Source: Deltaproteobacteria bacterium (lineage in GTDB: Bacteria; Myxococcota_A; UBA796; CAJQPC01). Taken from it: a stretch of 39,978 nt of DNA. The stretch covers positions 1-39,978 of the forward strand of contig JADKFE010000052.1 in assembly GCA_016717595.1 (NCBI GenBank). The letters run 5' to 3'. Position numbers and translations under genes: made by a program. The notes beneath the pieces were generated by a model. It was not told the origin of the DNA and made no database searches. It saw only the letters and a program-made list of their open reading frames with translations. Positions 1-7,789 of this stretch are shown here, in pieces; within the stretch, counting starts at the first letter, position 1; each line of letters starts with the position of its first letter.

Positions 1-93
1 GGTGCCGATGTCACCACCGTCGTTTGCGGACTATCGAACCGCGACCACTACGCTTCTTGGATAGATCATACCGCGTACGGGCATGTACTTTAA
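1..93 (+). CDS. Possible C-terminal fragment of an upstream gene
   Basis: The first forward frame is open from the window edge to a TAA at 91-93, giving about 30 residues that end in ASWIDHTAYGHVL. The next ATG (83) overlaps this stop by 11 nt, as expected for coupled genes. The fragment is too short to assign a family. It could equally be chance, since the other two frames also read for some distance. Sequence to the left of the window would settle it. Confidence 0.3.
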   Translation, partial: GADVTTVVCGLSNRDHYASWIDHTAYGHVL

Positions 94-574
94 CACCCCC
101 CACGAGCTGGAGAGCTTGCTGAATGGCCACTCCTTCGCCTTCACCCAGATGGGCCTGGAGCTGGATGAGCCCGACTTCAACACAGCCTTCTTAGGTTGGA
201 TCTATAAGAAACACACGCCTCCCCGAGGAGGAGCCGGTTGGTCTGGGCTTATTCCCGAGATCGCCGAGCGCCAGGGGAGAGACGCGCGAGCGCTGCTCCT
301 CGAGTGCCTGGTCGAGTTCTTGGCGGAGTGGGCGCCGCGCCCCGAACCCAACCGCCGCAACGCCCCCACGGACTCATCAAACCTGAGCCACCCGTTCGAT
401 CACGAGACCGACCCCACGCTCTCGACAGGACTCAGCACATGGACCGCCCAAGAGCACACCGAACGACTCTGTGGGGCCTCTTCGCCTTGGGCCTCGCTTG
501 CTGCGAGACGCCCACTGAGGAGCGCTCCTCAGCCGAGCCCCCGCCGTTTGAGAGCCGTCGCGCTCGGCTCCTAG
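83..574 (+). CDS. Hypothetical protein, 3' end uncertain
   Basis: ATG at 83 opens a 163-residue frame. Residues 1-90 look like a soluble acidic/aromatic protein (it begins MYFNTPHELESLL, with FLGWIYKKHTPP further in). The part after about residue 95 is low in hydrophobics and overlaps, in another frame, the much more convincing lipoprotein start at 439. A 136-nt same-strand overlap is unusual, so the true end may be nearer 390 with a base error in between. I recognise no family. A small soluble protein just upstream of a lipoprotein could be an immunity or accessory protein, but nothing in the sequence proves it. Codon use is less GC3-biased than in the core genes to the right. Confidence 0.4.
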   Translation: MYFNTPHELESLLNGHSFAFTQMGLELDEPDFNTAFLGWIYKKHTPPRGGAGWSGLIPEIAERQGRDARALLLECLVEFLAEWAPRPEPNRRNAPTDSSNLSHPFDHETDPTLSTGLSTWTAQEHTERLCGASSPWASLAARRPLRSAPQPSPRRLRAVALGS

Positions 575-1309
575 AGACGGTGCGCTTGGCGGACAACGGC
601 GATCTGTGGGGTTGGGCCCGAGCCACCACGCCCGGCGCCGTGCTGTTGGTCAGCGCAGCGTCGGTGGTCCTGTGGGAAGCTGCACCCGAAGCCTTCAGCC
701 TGTTGTGGGCTGGCTGAACCGCCCATTCAGGCGCCTCGGGAGATCATGGCCCTTCGTGAGGCGATCAATCTGGCCACATACCACACGCCGATGAACGACC
801 TGGCCCCGCCATCTGGATTCTGCCCGCGCCCTCGCGCCGGGCGGGAGTGGATCGGTTGGCTGATTGACAGCATCGCGCCTCCGTTCTACCGTTATGAGGC
901 GCTGCTGTGGCGCACAACAAATGGCGCGCTCACGGGCACATTTGTGACGGATGATCAAACGCACGGCAGCCTAGCCGGCGCGATGCGTCGCCTGTTAAGC
1001 CCGGGTCACCCGATGGATGTTCTGTATGGAGGTCGTGTCTACGATTGCCGAGCGCTGCCCGAGACGCCGTCCGAGATCGCCCAAGGAGAAAAAAACGTAA
1101 CGTGTTCGCTGCTCTCCGACGCCGACTTAAGGCGCCCGCTCACGTCGGTAGGTGTCTGTGTCTCCCCAGAGCAATCGTGGGAGTCCATCGTCCCGCTCCT
1201 GTCTGCGCATCATTTACACATCACCGAGCTGACCTTGCTGACGAGCTGTGAGGATCCCCAGACCGGGGCCGCGTCGAGCCTGTTCACCATGGCGCCAGAG
1301 CCCCGTTGA
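439..1309 (+). pseudogene. Frameshifted lipoprotein, unknown function
   Basis: ATG 439 starts a lipoprotein signal peptide: basic MDRPRAHRTT, hydrophobic LWGLFALGLA, then a CC lipobox followed by a Pro/Glu/Ser linker. That frame stops at 717, just after EAFSLLWAG. The next frame continues without a break as GLAEPPIQAPREIMALRE and runs to 1309, with an ATG at 746. The hydrophobic and aromatic composition carries straight across the junction near 705, so one indel would join the two parts into a lipoprotein of about 290 residues. The downstream part (IGWLIDSIAPPFYRYEALLWR, then several Cys: YDCRALP, VTCSLL, VGVCVSP, LTSCEDP) matches no family I know. The alternative is two genes, 439-717 and 746-1309. 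I cannot tell a pseudogene from a sequencing error. Confidence 0.5.
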
Positions 1310-1437
1310 CCTGTGTTGGCGGCGTGGGCGATGGGTTGCGCCCTCGCCCCGCGACCCCACGGAGAGCCCCCCCGCCGGGCGCCCGTTCCCAAGGCCGAAG
1401 ACACGAGCGCGCGCCTCACCGAGCGGCCCCGCGCCGC

Positions 1438-2797
1438 CTACTCGCTCGGGCAGGTGCCGGTGTTGCCGCTGAGGGTCATCGTGGCGGGCACGGTGTAGAG
1501 CTTGGCGATGAGGGCGTCCACCTCGTCTTCGCACAGCGTGGCGTTGTCGGTGACCAGCAGGACCCCGTACACGTCCTCAAGGCTTGAGAGGGCTGAGAGG
1601 CTCGTCAGCGTGAGGTTGTTCTCGATGGTGAAACACTCACCCAGGCTTCGACGTTTTCGGGGCCGTCGAGGCCGGTGAGCGTGTCGTTACCGACGATGAA
1701 GAGCCCGGGAGGTAATCGACCCGTTTGAGCACCAGGAGGCTCGTCAACTTGTCGTTGTTGTAGAGGTTGATGACGTACACTCGGCCAAGGTTCTTAAGGC
1801 CATCGAGGCTCTCCAAGGCGGCGTTGTCACGGAGATACAGATAGTCCGCCGAGTTGAGTCGGTCCAGGCCCGTGAGGTTCGTCAGCGCGTCGTTGTTGGT
1901 GATGGACAAGGTCCCATCGACCTCGTTGAGGGCGCCCAGCCCCGTGAGGCTCGTCAGCGCGGGGTTGTGGCTGATGAGGAGCGCGTCGCGCAGCATTTTG
2001 AGTTGTCGAGGCCCGCGAGGCTCGTCAGCGCGTCATTGCCGCTGACGGTGACCCAGCCGATCTTGGTTGGGAAGGCGTCGAGGCCCGCGAGGCTCGTCAG
2101 CCCGTCGTTGTTCTTGACGTGGATCCCCTTCAACGTGTTGAGCGAGCCGAGCCCGGTGAGGTCCGTCAGCCTGTGGTTGCCTTGGATGAGGATGTACTCA
2201 GCTTCGCTGAGGTACTCAAGGCCAACGAGGCTCGTCAGCGCGGGGTTGTCGCGGACAGTCAGCTGATCAACCACTCTGCTGAGGTTCCCAAGACTAGAGA
2301 TGCTCGTCAGCGCTGGGTTGCTGACGATCTCAAGATTGTCGTACACATAGGTGAGGCGCTCCAGGCCAGAGAGGCTCTTGAGCCGATTGTTTCCGGCGAT
2401 GATGGCGCTACGCTCGACGGTGTGGAGGCTGTCGAGGCCCGTGAGGCTCGTCAGCGCGGCGTTGCCAGTGATCTTGGGGCCTCCGGCTATATTGGTGAGA
2501 CAACGCGTCGCCACCTCCCCGGGCGTGGCCTCGGAAGTCAACGTCCCGCTCAGCTGCCGTGCCAATACCCGGCGCCAGGCTCCGCGAAGCCCGAGCTCAT
2601 GCTGCCCTCTCGCCAATCAGGCTCCCGCCACCACGGGGGTCTCCATCGTCTGAGTCTTCCGGCTCCGGGGACGCCGTCGCCGTCCGCGGTCGAAATCGCG
2701 GTCGGGCGCGCGCTCCGTATCCTCCCGGGGAGTCAGGCGCGTCTTTGTCGCCACAAGCACAGAGAGACAAGGCGACGGTGAGGGCAGCGCGCATCAT
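1438..2797 (-). pseudogene. LRR-type lipoprotein with MopE-like linker, multiply frameshifted
   Basis: Reading leftward from ATG 2797: signal MMRAALTVALSLCACGDKD with a lipobox Cys, then a linker in which DRDFD, ADGDGVPGA and EDSDDGDPR appear in three different frames. Together these rebuild a MopE/thrombospondin-like Ca-binding motif (DADGDGVxxxEDxDDGDP). About 15 repeats of the form LTSLxGLxxLxxVxxxxxIxxN then run from about 2520 to 1560 (receptor-L/leucine-rich type). The frame changes at about 1998 (an AAAA run), 1704 and 1655. Each continuation restores the repeat consensus, and the original frame returns for the C-terminus LSGNTGTCPSE, stop 1438-1440. Such proteins are surface-exposed and common in myxobacteria. 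As written the gene cannot give a full product, so it is either a pseudogene or locally poor sequence. Confidence 0.7.
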
Positions 2798-2832
2798 GGC
2801 TCCGAGACACAACGAAGAGGTGGGGTGACGAG

Positions 2833-2838
2833 AGCATA
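2833..2838 (-). promoter_or_regulatory. -10-like hexamer TATGCT
   Basis: On the minus strand TATGCT lies 35 nt upstream of the LRR lipoprotein ATG (2797). A GGAG ribosome-binding site falls between them, just before the start. This would be a leadered promoter. No clear -35 is visible. Confidence 0.35.
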
Positions 2839-3060
2839 GCACAGCCGCACCGGGGAGAGCGCGGCCAACGCCGATCATCCAGAGCGGCGCCAACTGGTTG
2901 AGCGTGACCAGTGAGCCCGAGTTTCTGGGTGTTCTGTCAAGGCTGGGCATCGCCTTAGAGTTCACCTATTACTCCAGGCCGGGAGACAGGTCGGCCAAAA
3001 TGAGGGGGTATGATCCCCGAGACACCTCAACACCTTCCTTCGCTGGAGGACAAGACCACG

Positions 3061-4112
3061 ATGAAGCTCACTCACCCACCCACGGCCACAACGGGCGTGT
3101 GGTTCGCGCGGCGCTGGGCGCTGGTGCGGCGCCGGCATCGTCGGCGAGGGGAAGGCCAGCGCCCTCCGATCGCTCTTGGCCTTGGCCCTCGCCGCGCCGC
3201 TTCTCGGCGGCCCGGCGGTGGCCTCGGACGAGTTTAACCTGAAGGTCTTGGTGAGCTGCTCGACGGAGGCTGAGGGCGCGCAATCTCCGGACCCGGACTC
3301 AGCAGGCGGTTGCGACGATCTGGGCGCTGATATTGGACCTTTCATGATCATGATGGGCACGGTGTGGGACGTGAGCGCTGTCTGTCCTTGGAGTCTTCTG
3401 ATCATGGGCCCCTCTGGATCTGTCACCACCACGCTTCCTTGGTGCGCCGGTCGTTATCGGGTTGAGTCCAGGAGATGACTGTGTGCTCGGGAGCGCCGAG
3501 TTTGTGATTCCGCCCCCCGGCCCCGAGGCGGTTCGTGGCGAGACGGTTCACCTTGCGCTGCGCCCGCGCCCCTGTGGAGCGCCACAGCGGCTGCACGTCG
3601 ATCGTGACGGCCTGGAGCGGCTGGCAGCTCTCGAGACGCTAAGCGAGGGCGTCCGTGTCTGGTGGTACGACGCTGAGTCTGGCGAGACGTGGATGGTCGA
3701 GGCCACCCTCGATGGGCGCAGGGGCTCGTCAATCCAGACCCGCTCGGCGACACCCTTTCAGGGAGCCGGCGCCGTCTCACCCATGCTGGCCGACAGCGTC
3801 GTCTCGTCCGACGAGCGCTCCTCCGCTCGCCTGCCACGTCACGAGGCGCGAGAGGTTCAAGCCGCGCTCGGCACCCTCACCTCGACGGTCGAGCACCGGT
3901 GCTACGGAAGCTGCCCTGGCGCGGAGGCGCTGCAGCCCGTGGTGCTTCAGATCGTTGACGAGGGCGGCGCCCGCTGGATGGAGCGGCGGGTGCCCAGCGA
4001 GCTGCTGCAGGGGGTGAGAGAAGCCGAGGGGCTGGCGCTGCTCTTGGAGCACGTCGCGACGCAGGACGCGGCTTGGGATGTGGCCGCCTCCGAGGGCGTA
4101 ACTCTCGAATGA
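3061..4112 (+). pseudogene. Secreted protein of unknown function, frameshifted
   Basis: A TATGAT at 3009-3014 and a GGAGGA at 3045-3050 precede ATG 3061, which starts MKLTHPPTATTGVWFARRW. A second frame then supplies the rest of a signal peptide (KASALRSLLALALAAPLLGG, cleavage near PAVA-SDEF) and a Cys-containing domain to about 3425. A third frame carries on with FLGAPVVIGLSPGDDCVLGS to the stop at 4110-4112. The last part (about 216 residues from 3462) is uninterrupted and includes a Cys pair (HRCYGSCPG). Because each segment picks up where the previous one loses sense, I read this as one exported protein of about 350 residues with two frameshifts. The minimal alternative is an intact 3462-4112 gene with a TTG start. 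I recognise no domain. Confidence 0.5.
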
Positions 4113-4130
4113 GTCACGCCCTCCTTGGCC

Positions 4131-4457
4131 TTACGGCGCCGCCACGCTCACGTTGAGCCCCCCCTCCACCTCGTCGCAGAACGGCGAGGTCTCGGGGTCC
4201 GCCGCCTCCAAGCACGCGCAGGTCACATCCCCAATACACACCTCGGGCAAGGGCTCGCAGGTGGGCGGGTCAGCGCCGTCGGTGTCGGGCTGGCCGCCGG
4301 TGAAGGAGTAGCAGTACTCGGTGTTGCCGTCGCAGGTCAGCTCGCCGCAGGCCAGGGGGCTCGGGGTGGTGGTGTCGTCGGTGTCGTCGGTCTCCTTCTC
4401 GCCGCAGGCGGCGGTGAGCAGGGCGAAGAGCAGGGGCAGGGACAGGGATCGGTTCAT
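4131..4457 (-). CDS. Small Cys-rich lipoprotein
   Basis: ATG 4457 gives a 108-residue protein. It has a lipoprotein signal, MNRSLSLPLLFALLTAACGE, followed by an acidic Asp/Thr linker (ETDDTDDTTTPSP) and a small domain with about eight Cys (LACGELTCDGNTEYCYSF, then CEPLPEVCIGDVTCACLE). The spacing resembles disulfide-rich myxobacterial surface lipoproteins, but I cannot name a family. The frame stays open further upstream, but the lipobox geometry and a GGAGG just before 4457 fix this start. It ends 18 nt from the stop of the convergent secreted-protein gene. Predicted location is the outer-membrane or periplasmic lipid anchor. Confidence 0.75.
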   Translation of the reverse strand: MNRSLSLPLLFALLTAACGEKETDDTDDTTTPSPLACGELTCDGNTEYCYSFTGGQPDTDGADPPTCEPLPEVCIGDVTCACLEAADPETSPFCDEVEGGLNVSVAAP

Positions 4458-4472
4458 GGCGCCTCCACCCCA

Positions 4473-4478
4473 ACCATA
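4473..4478 (-). promoter_or_regulatory. -10-like hexamer TATGGT
   Basis: TATGGT on the minus strand lies 15 nt before ATG 4457, with GGAGG in between. This predicts a very short leader of about 8 nt carrying little more than the ribosome-binding site. Confidence 0.35.
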
Positions 4479-4614
4479 GCCGCCTCCGAGGCGGGCTCTG
4501 ATGGATTCGCGCTGTCGCGGATCACACAACGGCGAGGCCAACCCGGCGGCCCTCCGGCGCGAGATTCAGAGATCAGTTCACACAACCGCGGTCTCAGGCC
4601 ATTGAGCGGTGTAT

Positions 4615-4620
4615 GGAGGT
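4615..4620 (+). promoter_or_regulatory. Ribosome-binding site GGAGGT
   Basis: GGAGGT stands 5 nt before ATG 4626. It selects this start for the sigma-54 activator over the long open frame that extends upstream to 4125, where the translation looks random and overlaps the antisense lipoprotein. Confidence 0.7.
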
Positions 4621-4625
4621 TGGTG

Positions 4626-6377
4626 ATGAGCGTTGAGAACGGCTGGCAGACCCTCGCTGGAGAACGCTGGATGACGCTGAACGAAGCGCTAAGACAGGCC
4701 GAGAGCTACGATCAGGGCGCGCTCGCGCTGCTCAAGACCCTCATCACCACCGTCGAGACCTGCATCAGCGAGGCCACCCAAGGGCCTCTGGGCACCGCCA
4801 AACCTCTGCGCGCCCTGGCCCAGTTCGGCGAAGGCATGGACGCCCGCGGCGTGCTGCTGTACGAGCCCCACCAGCGCCCCAACGGCGAGTCCTTGGCGAA
4901 CCTCAGCACCTCGGGCACCACCCGGGCCTTGGTGCAGCGCCACGGCCTGCCCGTGCTCGTGGACACCACCGCCGGGCACATGGAGTTTGTCGGCGGCCCA
5001 GGGGAGCGGGTGAACCTTCGGGTCACCGGTGAGCTGCCCACCCTGTCCCGGATGATGTTGCAGGGCCGCGAGGCCTCCCATGTGCTCGCGTTCCCCATTC
5101 GGGACGCCCGACGGCAGGTGCTCGGGGTGATCACCGTCGAGCTGCGCTGCCCCCAAGGGGTCTCCGCCTCCGCCGAGCCCCTCGGCGTCTGGGCGCGGCG
5201 GCTGCAGCAGCTCATCGACGAGGCCGCACCCCAGCTCCTCAGCCTGCGGGTGGTGACCGACCCCAGCCTGGACAAGAGCGTCGATCTGCCCGTGCTCGGC
5301 GTCACCATGCGCGGCGTGGTGAACCGCCTGTTGAGCTTCGCCCGCTACAAGGAGCCCGTGCTCATCACCGGGCCCTCTGGCGTCGGCAAAACAACCCTGG
5401 CGCTCTGGGCCCACGAACGATCCCCACGCTCCTCTCAGCCCTTTGAGGCCCTCTCGCTGTTGGCCGTGCCCGATGAGCTCCTCGACTCGACCTTGCTCGG
5501 CCACGTCAAGGGCGCGTTCACCGGCGCCGACCGCGACCGCGACGGGGCCTTCGCCCGGGCCCAGGGCGGCACCTTGTTCATCGACGACATCGACGCGCTC
5601 TCGCCCCGCGCCCAGACCGTGCTGCTGGGGGTGCTGGAGCGCCAGAGCTTCCGCCGCCTGGGCGAAGATCAGCGCCGTGAGCAGGCCCTCGACGTTCGGT
5701 TCCTCTTCGGCTCTCACGTCGATCTCTGGGCCTTGGTCGAGAAGGGCAGGTTCCGCGCCGATCTCCTCCAGCGCATCAGCGGCCTCACCGTCGCCGTGCC
5801 CAGCCTGGGCCAGCGCCAAGAGGAGCTGCCGGGCTGGGTGGGGTACATGGCGCGGCGCTTCGCCAGCCAGAACGGCCTCGCCCCCACCACCGTCAACGAC
5901 GCCGCCATCGCCAAGCTCGCCGCCGTGGACTGGCCGGGCAACCTCCGTCAGCTCGACCAGACCGTGCGCCGGGCCTGCATTCGTGCCGAGGAGCGCGCCC
6001 CCAAAGGGGCTGAGCACATCGTCGTAGGCGCTGATGACGCCGCCTTCGCCATCGCTGAAGACAGCCGCCGCCGCCCCGCCGCGGCGCCCGCCGCCCAGGA
6101 GCGAGACGAGGACTGGCGGAGCCTCCTCCAGCGGGCCGTCGTCGCCTACGTCACCGAGGCCGAGCGGCGCGGGCGCGCGGACGAGACGCGGCTCTCCCTT
6201 GAGGACGCGAAGGTGTTCCGCGAGCTGGTCGTGTTAGAGGCCACCACCCGATTCGGCAAGGCTGAGGGCTTCCGGGCCCTTGATGAGGGCGAGATGGTTC
6301 GGCAGGGCAACCACAGCAAACGCCTCGCCAGCGCCGCCGCGTTCGTCGCGGCGTTCACGAAGAGGCTGGGCCCGTAA
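4626..6377 (+). CDS. GAF domain / sigma-54-interacting AAA+ activator
   Basis: A 583-residue protein. Residues about 35-180 form a GAF-type sensory domain (VLAFPIRDARRQVLGVITVEL). Residues about 220-450 form the sigma-54-activator AAA+ module: Walker A GPSGVGKT (249-256), the sigma-54 contact loop GAFTGA (296-301), Walker B LFIDDID (317-323) and the arginine-finger region RFRADLLQRIS. The usual Walker B Asp-Glu is Asp-Asp here, a conservative change of the catalytic Glu. The C-terminal ~110 residues show no obvious Fis-type helix-turn-helix and end in a Lys/Arg/Ala-rich tail, so DNA binding may be unusual or absent. The activator would remodel RNA polymerase-sigma-54. A sigma-54 promoter lies about 100 nt downstream before the next gene, making that gene a likely target. 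Confidence 0.9.
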   Translation: MSVENGWQTLAGERWMTLNEALRQAESYDQGALALLKTLITTVETCISEATQGPLGTAKPLRALAQFGEGMDARGVLLYEPHQRPNGESLANLSTSGTTRALVQRHGLPVLVDTTAGHMEFVGGPGERVNLRVTGELPTLSRMMLQGREASHVLAFPIRDARRQVLGVITVELRCPQGVSASAEPLGVWARRLQQLIDEAAPQLLSLRVVTDPSLDKSVDLPVLGVTMRGVVNRLLSFARYKEPVLITGPSGVGKTTLALWAHERSPRSSQPFEALSLLAVPDELLDSTLLGHVKGAFTGADRDRDGAFARAQGGTLFIDDIDALSPRAQTVLLGVLERQSFRRLGEDQRREQALDVRFLFGSHVDLWALVEKGRFRADLLQRISGLTVAVPSLGQRQEELPGWVGYMARRFASQNGLAPTTVNDAAIAKLAAVDWPGNLRQLDQTVRRACIRAEERAPKGAEHIVVGADDAAFAIAEDSRRRPAAAPAAQERDEDWRSLLQRAVVAYVTEAERRGRADETRLSLEDAKVFRELVVLEATTRFGKAEGFRALDEGEMVRQGNHSKRLASAAAFVAAFTKRLGP

Positions 6378-6389
6378 CGGCGTACGGGA

Positions 6390-6407
6390 GTCGTAGTTTT
6401 CTACGAC
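6390..6407. terminator. Perfect 7-bp hairpin GTCGTAG-TTTT-CTACGAC
   Basis: A 7-bp perfect inverted repeat with a TTTT loop begins 13 nt after the sigma-54 activator stop. No U-tract follows, so it could be a weak terminator, or an operator about 65 nt upstream of the sigma-54 promoter at 6471. Confidence 0.4.
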
Positions 6408-6470
6408 GTGCGCTCAACCGCGTTGGGCCGGTGATCCGCTCAGATTGAAGCTCCTGGGGGATCTGGGAAT

Positions 6471-6485
6471 CGGCACAGGTCTTGC
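6471..6485 (+). promoter_or_regulatory. Sigma-54 (-24/-12) promoter
   Basis: The sequence reads CGGCAC-AGGTC-TTGC. The sigma-54 consensus is TGGCAC-N5-TTGC, so only the first T differs and the spacer is exact. Transcription should start near 6497, giving a leader of about 20 nt that carries GGAG before ATG 6516. Its position between a sigma-54 activator and a sigma-factor-like gene supports function. Confidence 0.75.
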
Positions 6486-6515
6486 CTTGTAGGTCGCGCC
6501 ACTCACGGAGCGACC

Positions 6516-7109
6516 ATGCCCACCACGCCCAGCCTCTCCCCTGTCTTCTCCGACTACGTCCGCGCCACGCCCAAGCTCGAGCGCTACGTCCAGGCGAAGT
6601 TCCCGCGCCTCTGCCGCGGGCACGTCGAGGACGCCGTGAGCGCCGTGGGCCTCGCCTTGGTGATGAACCCCACGACCTTTCAGATGCTCCACAACCTCAA
6701 GGATCCCTCACGGCTGCTCGGCCTGTTCAAGCGTGTGGCCTGGCGCGCCGCCCGGGCGACGGTCCGCCGCCGCGCCTACAGCGCCGAGCGCGCGTTTGAG
6801 CACGAGGACGACGTACACTTGGGCCTCGACGCCGCCCAGCCGCTGACCCTCGCCCTGCGCCGCGACCTGGAGAAGATCGTGCGTGAGGCGGCCACGGAGA
6901 CCAGCCCGCCCCAGACCGAGCGCCTCGCCGCGGCGGTGATGGACCAGCTCTATGGCGGCGGCACCGACGGCGAGGTCGCCGAGCGTCACGGGGTGCGCCG
7001 GGAGTACGTCAACCGCGCCCGGCAGCAGGTCACCCGGCACTTCGTCAGCCCGCCGCCGTCGGGGTCTCGGCCCTTGACGAGCGCGACGCTCGCCCAGAAC
7101 ACCGTGTAG
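6516..7109 (+). CDS. Sigma-70-family (ECF-like) sigma factor
   Basis: A 197-residue protein. Residues about 25-90 resemble sigma region 2: FPRLCRGHVEDAVSAVGLA corresponds to the D-A-E-D core-binding helix, and LLGLFKRVAWRAARATVRRR to the L-x-R-I-A-x-N/R-rich -10-binding helix. Residues about 140-175 (DGEVAERHGVRREYVNRARQ) form a region-4-type helix-turn-helix. The overall length fits an ECF sigma factor. The short C-terminal tail after the HTH (SPPPSGSRPLTS) overlaps the antisense DUF5989 gene. The start ATG follows CGGAG. Its own promoter is of sigma-54 type, so it probably acts as a relay from the upstream activator to a sigma-70-type regulon. The similarity is moderate, and a non-sigma HTH protein remains possible. 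Confidence 0.65.
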   Translation: MPTTPSLSPVFSDYVRATPKLERYVQAKFPRLCRGHVEDAVSAVGLALVMNPTTFQMLHNLKDPSRLLGLFKRVAWRAARATVRRRAYSAERAFEHEDDVHLGLDAAQPLTLALRRDLEKIVREAATETSPPQTERLAAAVMDQLYGGGTDGEVAERHGVRREYVNRARQQVTRHFVSPPPSGSRPLTSATLAQNTV

Positions 7110-7306
7110 ATGAACGGCAGCACGGGGCTGGCCTCGGCCCAGAGGATGAAGGCCACCATCGCCAACAAGACGACGACGATGGGGGTCATCCACCACGCCT
7201 TCTCGTGAACGATGAAGTCCATGAACTCCCGCATCAGGCCGCGCTGCTGCGGGAGCTGGCTGAGGGAGGGCTCGGGCGTGACAACGGGGCGCTCGTCAGA
7301 GCTCAT
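6986..7306 (-). CDS. DUF5989-type single-pass membrane protein with C-terminal extension
   Basis: ATG 7306 follows a strong AGGAAGGA. The first 70 residues hold a polar N-terminus, the family core (LMREFMDFIVHEKAWWMTP), one membrane helix (IVVVLLAMVAFILWA) and the signature SPVLPFIYTVF. Proteins of this family that I know usually end right after this FIYTxF signature. Here the frame runs on for about 36 more residues (Arg/Cys-rich), antisense to the last 124 nt of the sigma-like gene. The extension may be real, or a stop may have been lost. DUF5989 genes elsewhere often lie beside membrane carbamoyl-transferase-like genes, which are absent here. Function unknown. Confidence 0.7.
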   Translation of the reverse strand: MSSDERPVVTPEPSLSQLPQQRGLMREFMDFIVHEKAWWMTPIVVVLLAMVAFILWAEASPVLPFIYTVFWASVALVKGRDPDGGGLTKCRVTCCRARLTYSRRTP

Positions 7307-7339
7307 GGGTCCTTCCTGGATGGAGCGAGAGGCCATCTC

Positions 7340-7345
7340 AGGATA
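7340..7345 (-). promoter_or_regulatory. -10-like hexamer TATCCT
   Basis: TATCCT on the minus strand lies 33 nt before the DUF5989 ATG (7306). This leaves a leader of about 27 nt with an AGGAAGGA ribosome-binding site. Confidence 0.35.
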
Positions 7346-7376
7346 GCACAAGGCCCTCAAACCAGAGGCGCGCCCG

Positions 7377-7772
7377 ATGTCGATCACCCCCTACGAGGCC
7401 CTCGGCGGCGAAGAGGCCCTGCGGCAGCTCGTCGAGCGTTTTTACGAGCACATGGACGAGGACGCCGAGGCGCTGACGATCCGCCGGATGCACCCGGAAG
7501 ACCTCGCCCGGGCCCAGCAGCGCCTGTTTGAGTTCTTGAGCGGCTGGCTCGGCGGCCCAAACCTGTACTGGGAGCGCCACGGCCACCCCCGCCTGAGGAT
7601 GCGCCACCTGCCCTTCGCCATCGACGCCGCCGCCCGAGACGCCTGGATGGGCTGCATGCGGTTGGCCCTCGCCGAGACGGTGGCCGACGACACCCTGCGC
7701 GCCCAGCTCGACCAGGCGCTAACCAACGTGGCGAACCACATGCGGAACCAGAACGAGGCCGACGAGGGCTGA
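7377..7772 (+). CDS. glbO: Truncated haemoglobin, group II
   Basis: A 131-residue globin of the 2/2 fold. MSITPYEALGGEEALRQLVE is the family N-terminus. FYEHMDED carries the B10 Tyr, the His in RMRHLPFAI is the proximal F8 ligand, and the Trp in DAWMGCM is the G8 Trp typical of group II (trHbO). The length is normal for the family. Such proteins bind O2 and NO in the cytoplasm and are linked to redox or nitrosative stress. It sits convergent with DUF3501 and rubrerythrin, which fits an oxidative-stress neighbourhood. The start is ATG, with no strong ribosome-binding site immediately upstream. Confidence 0.9.
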   Translation: MSITPYEALGGEEALRQLVERFYEHMDEDAEALTIRRMHPEDLARAQQRLFEFLSGWLGGPNLYWERHGHPRLRMRHLPFAIDAAARDAWMGCMRLALAETVADDTLRAQLDQALTNVANHMRNQNEADEG

Positions 7773-7789
7773 GCCCAGCGCCAGCCCGC

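Noticed and set aside
2898..3242. ORF between the LRR lipoprotein and the secreted protein
   Set aside because: It overlaps the promoter and signal-peptide region of the secreted-protein gene. Its second half is basic low-complexity sequence, and it has no ribosome-binding site.
4689..6017. 442-codon ORF antisense to the sigma-54 activator
   Set aside because: Gly/Ala/His/Glu-rich translation typical of the antisense shadow of a GC3-rich gene. The sense strand has a full domain match.
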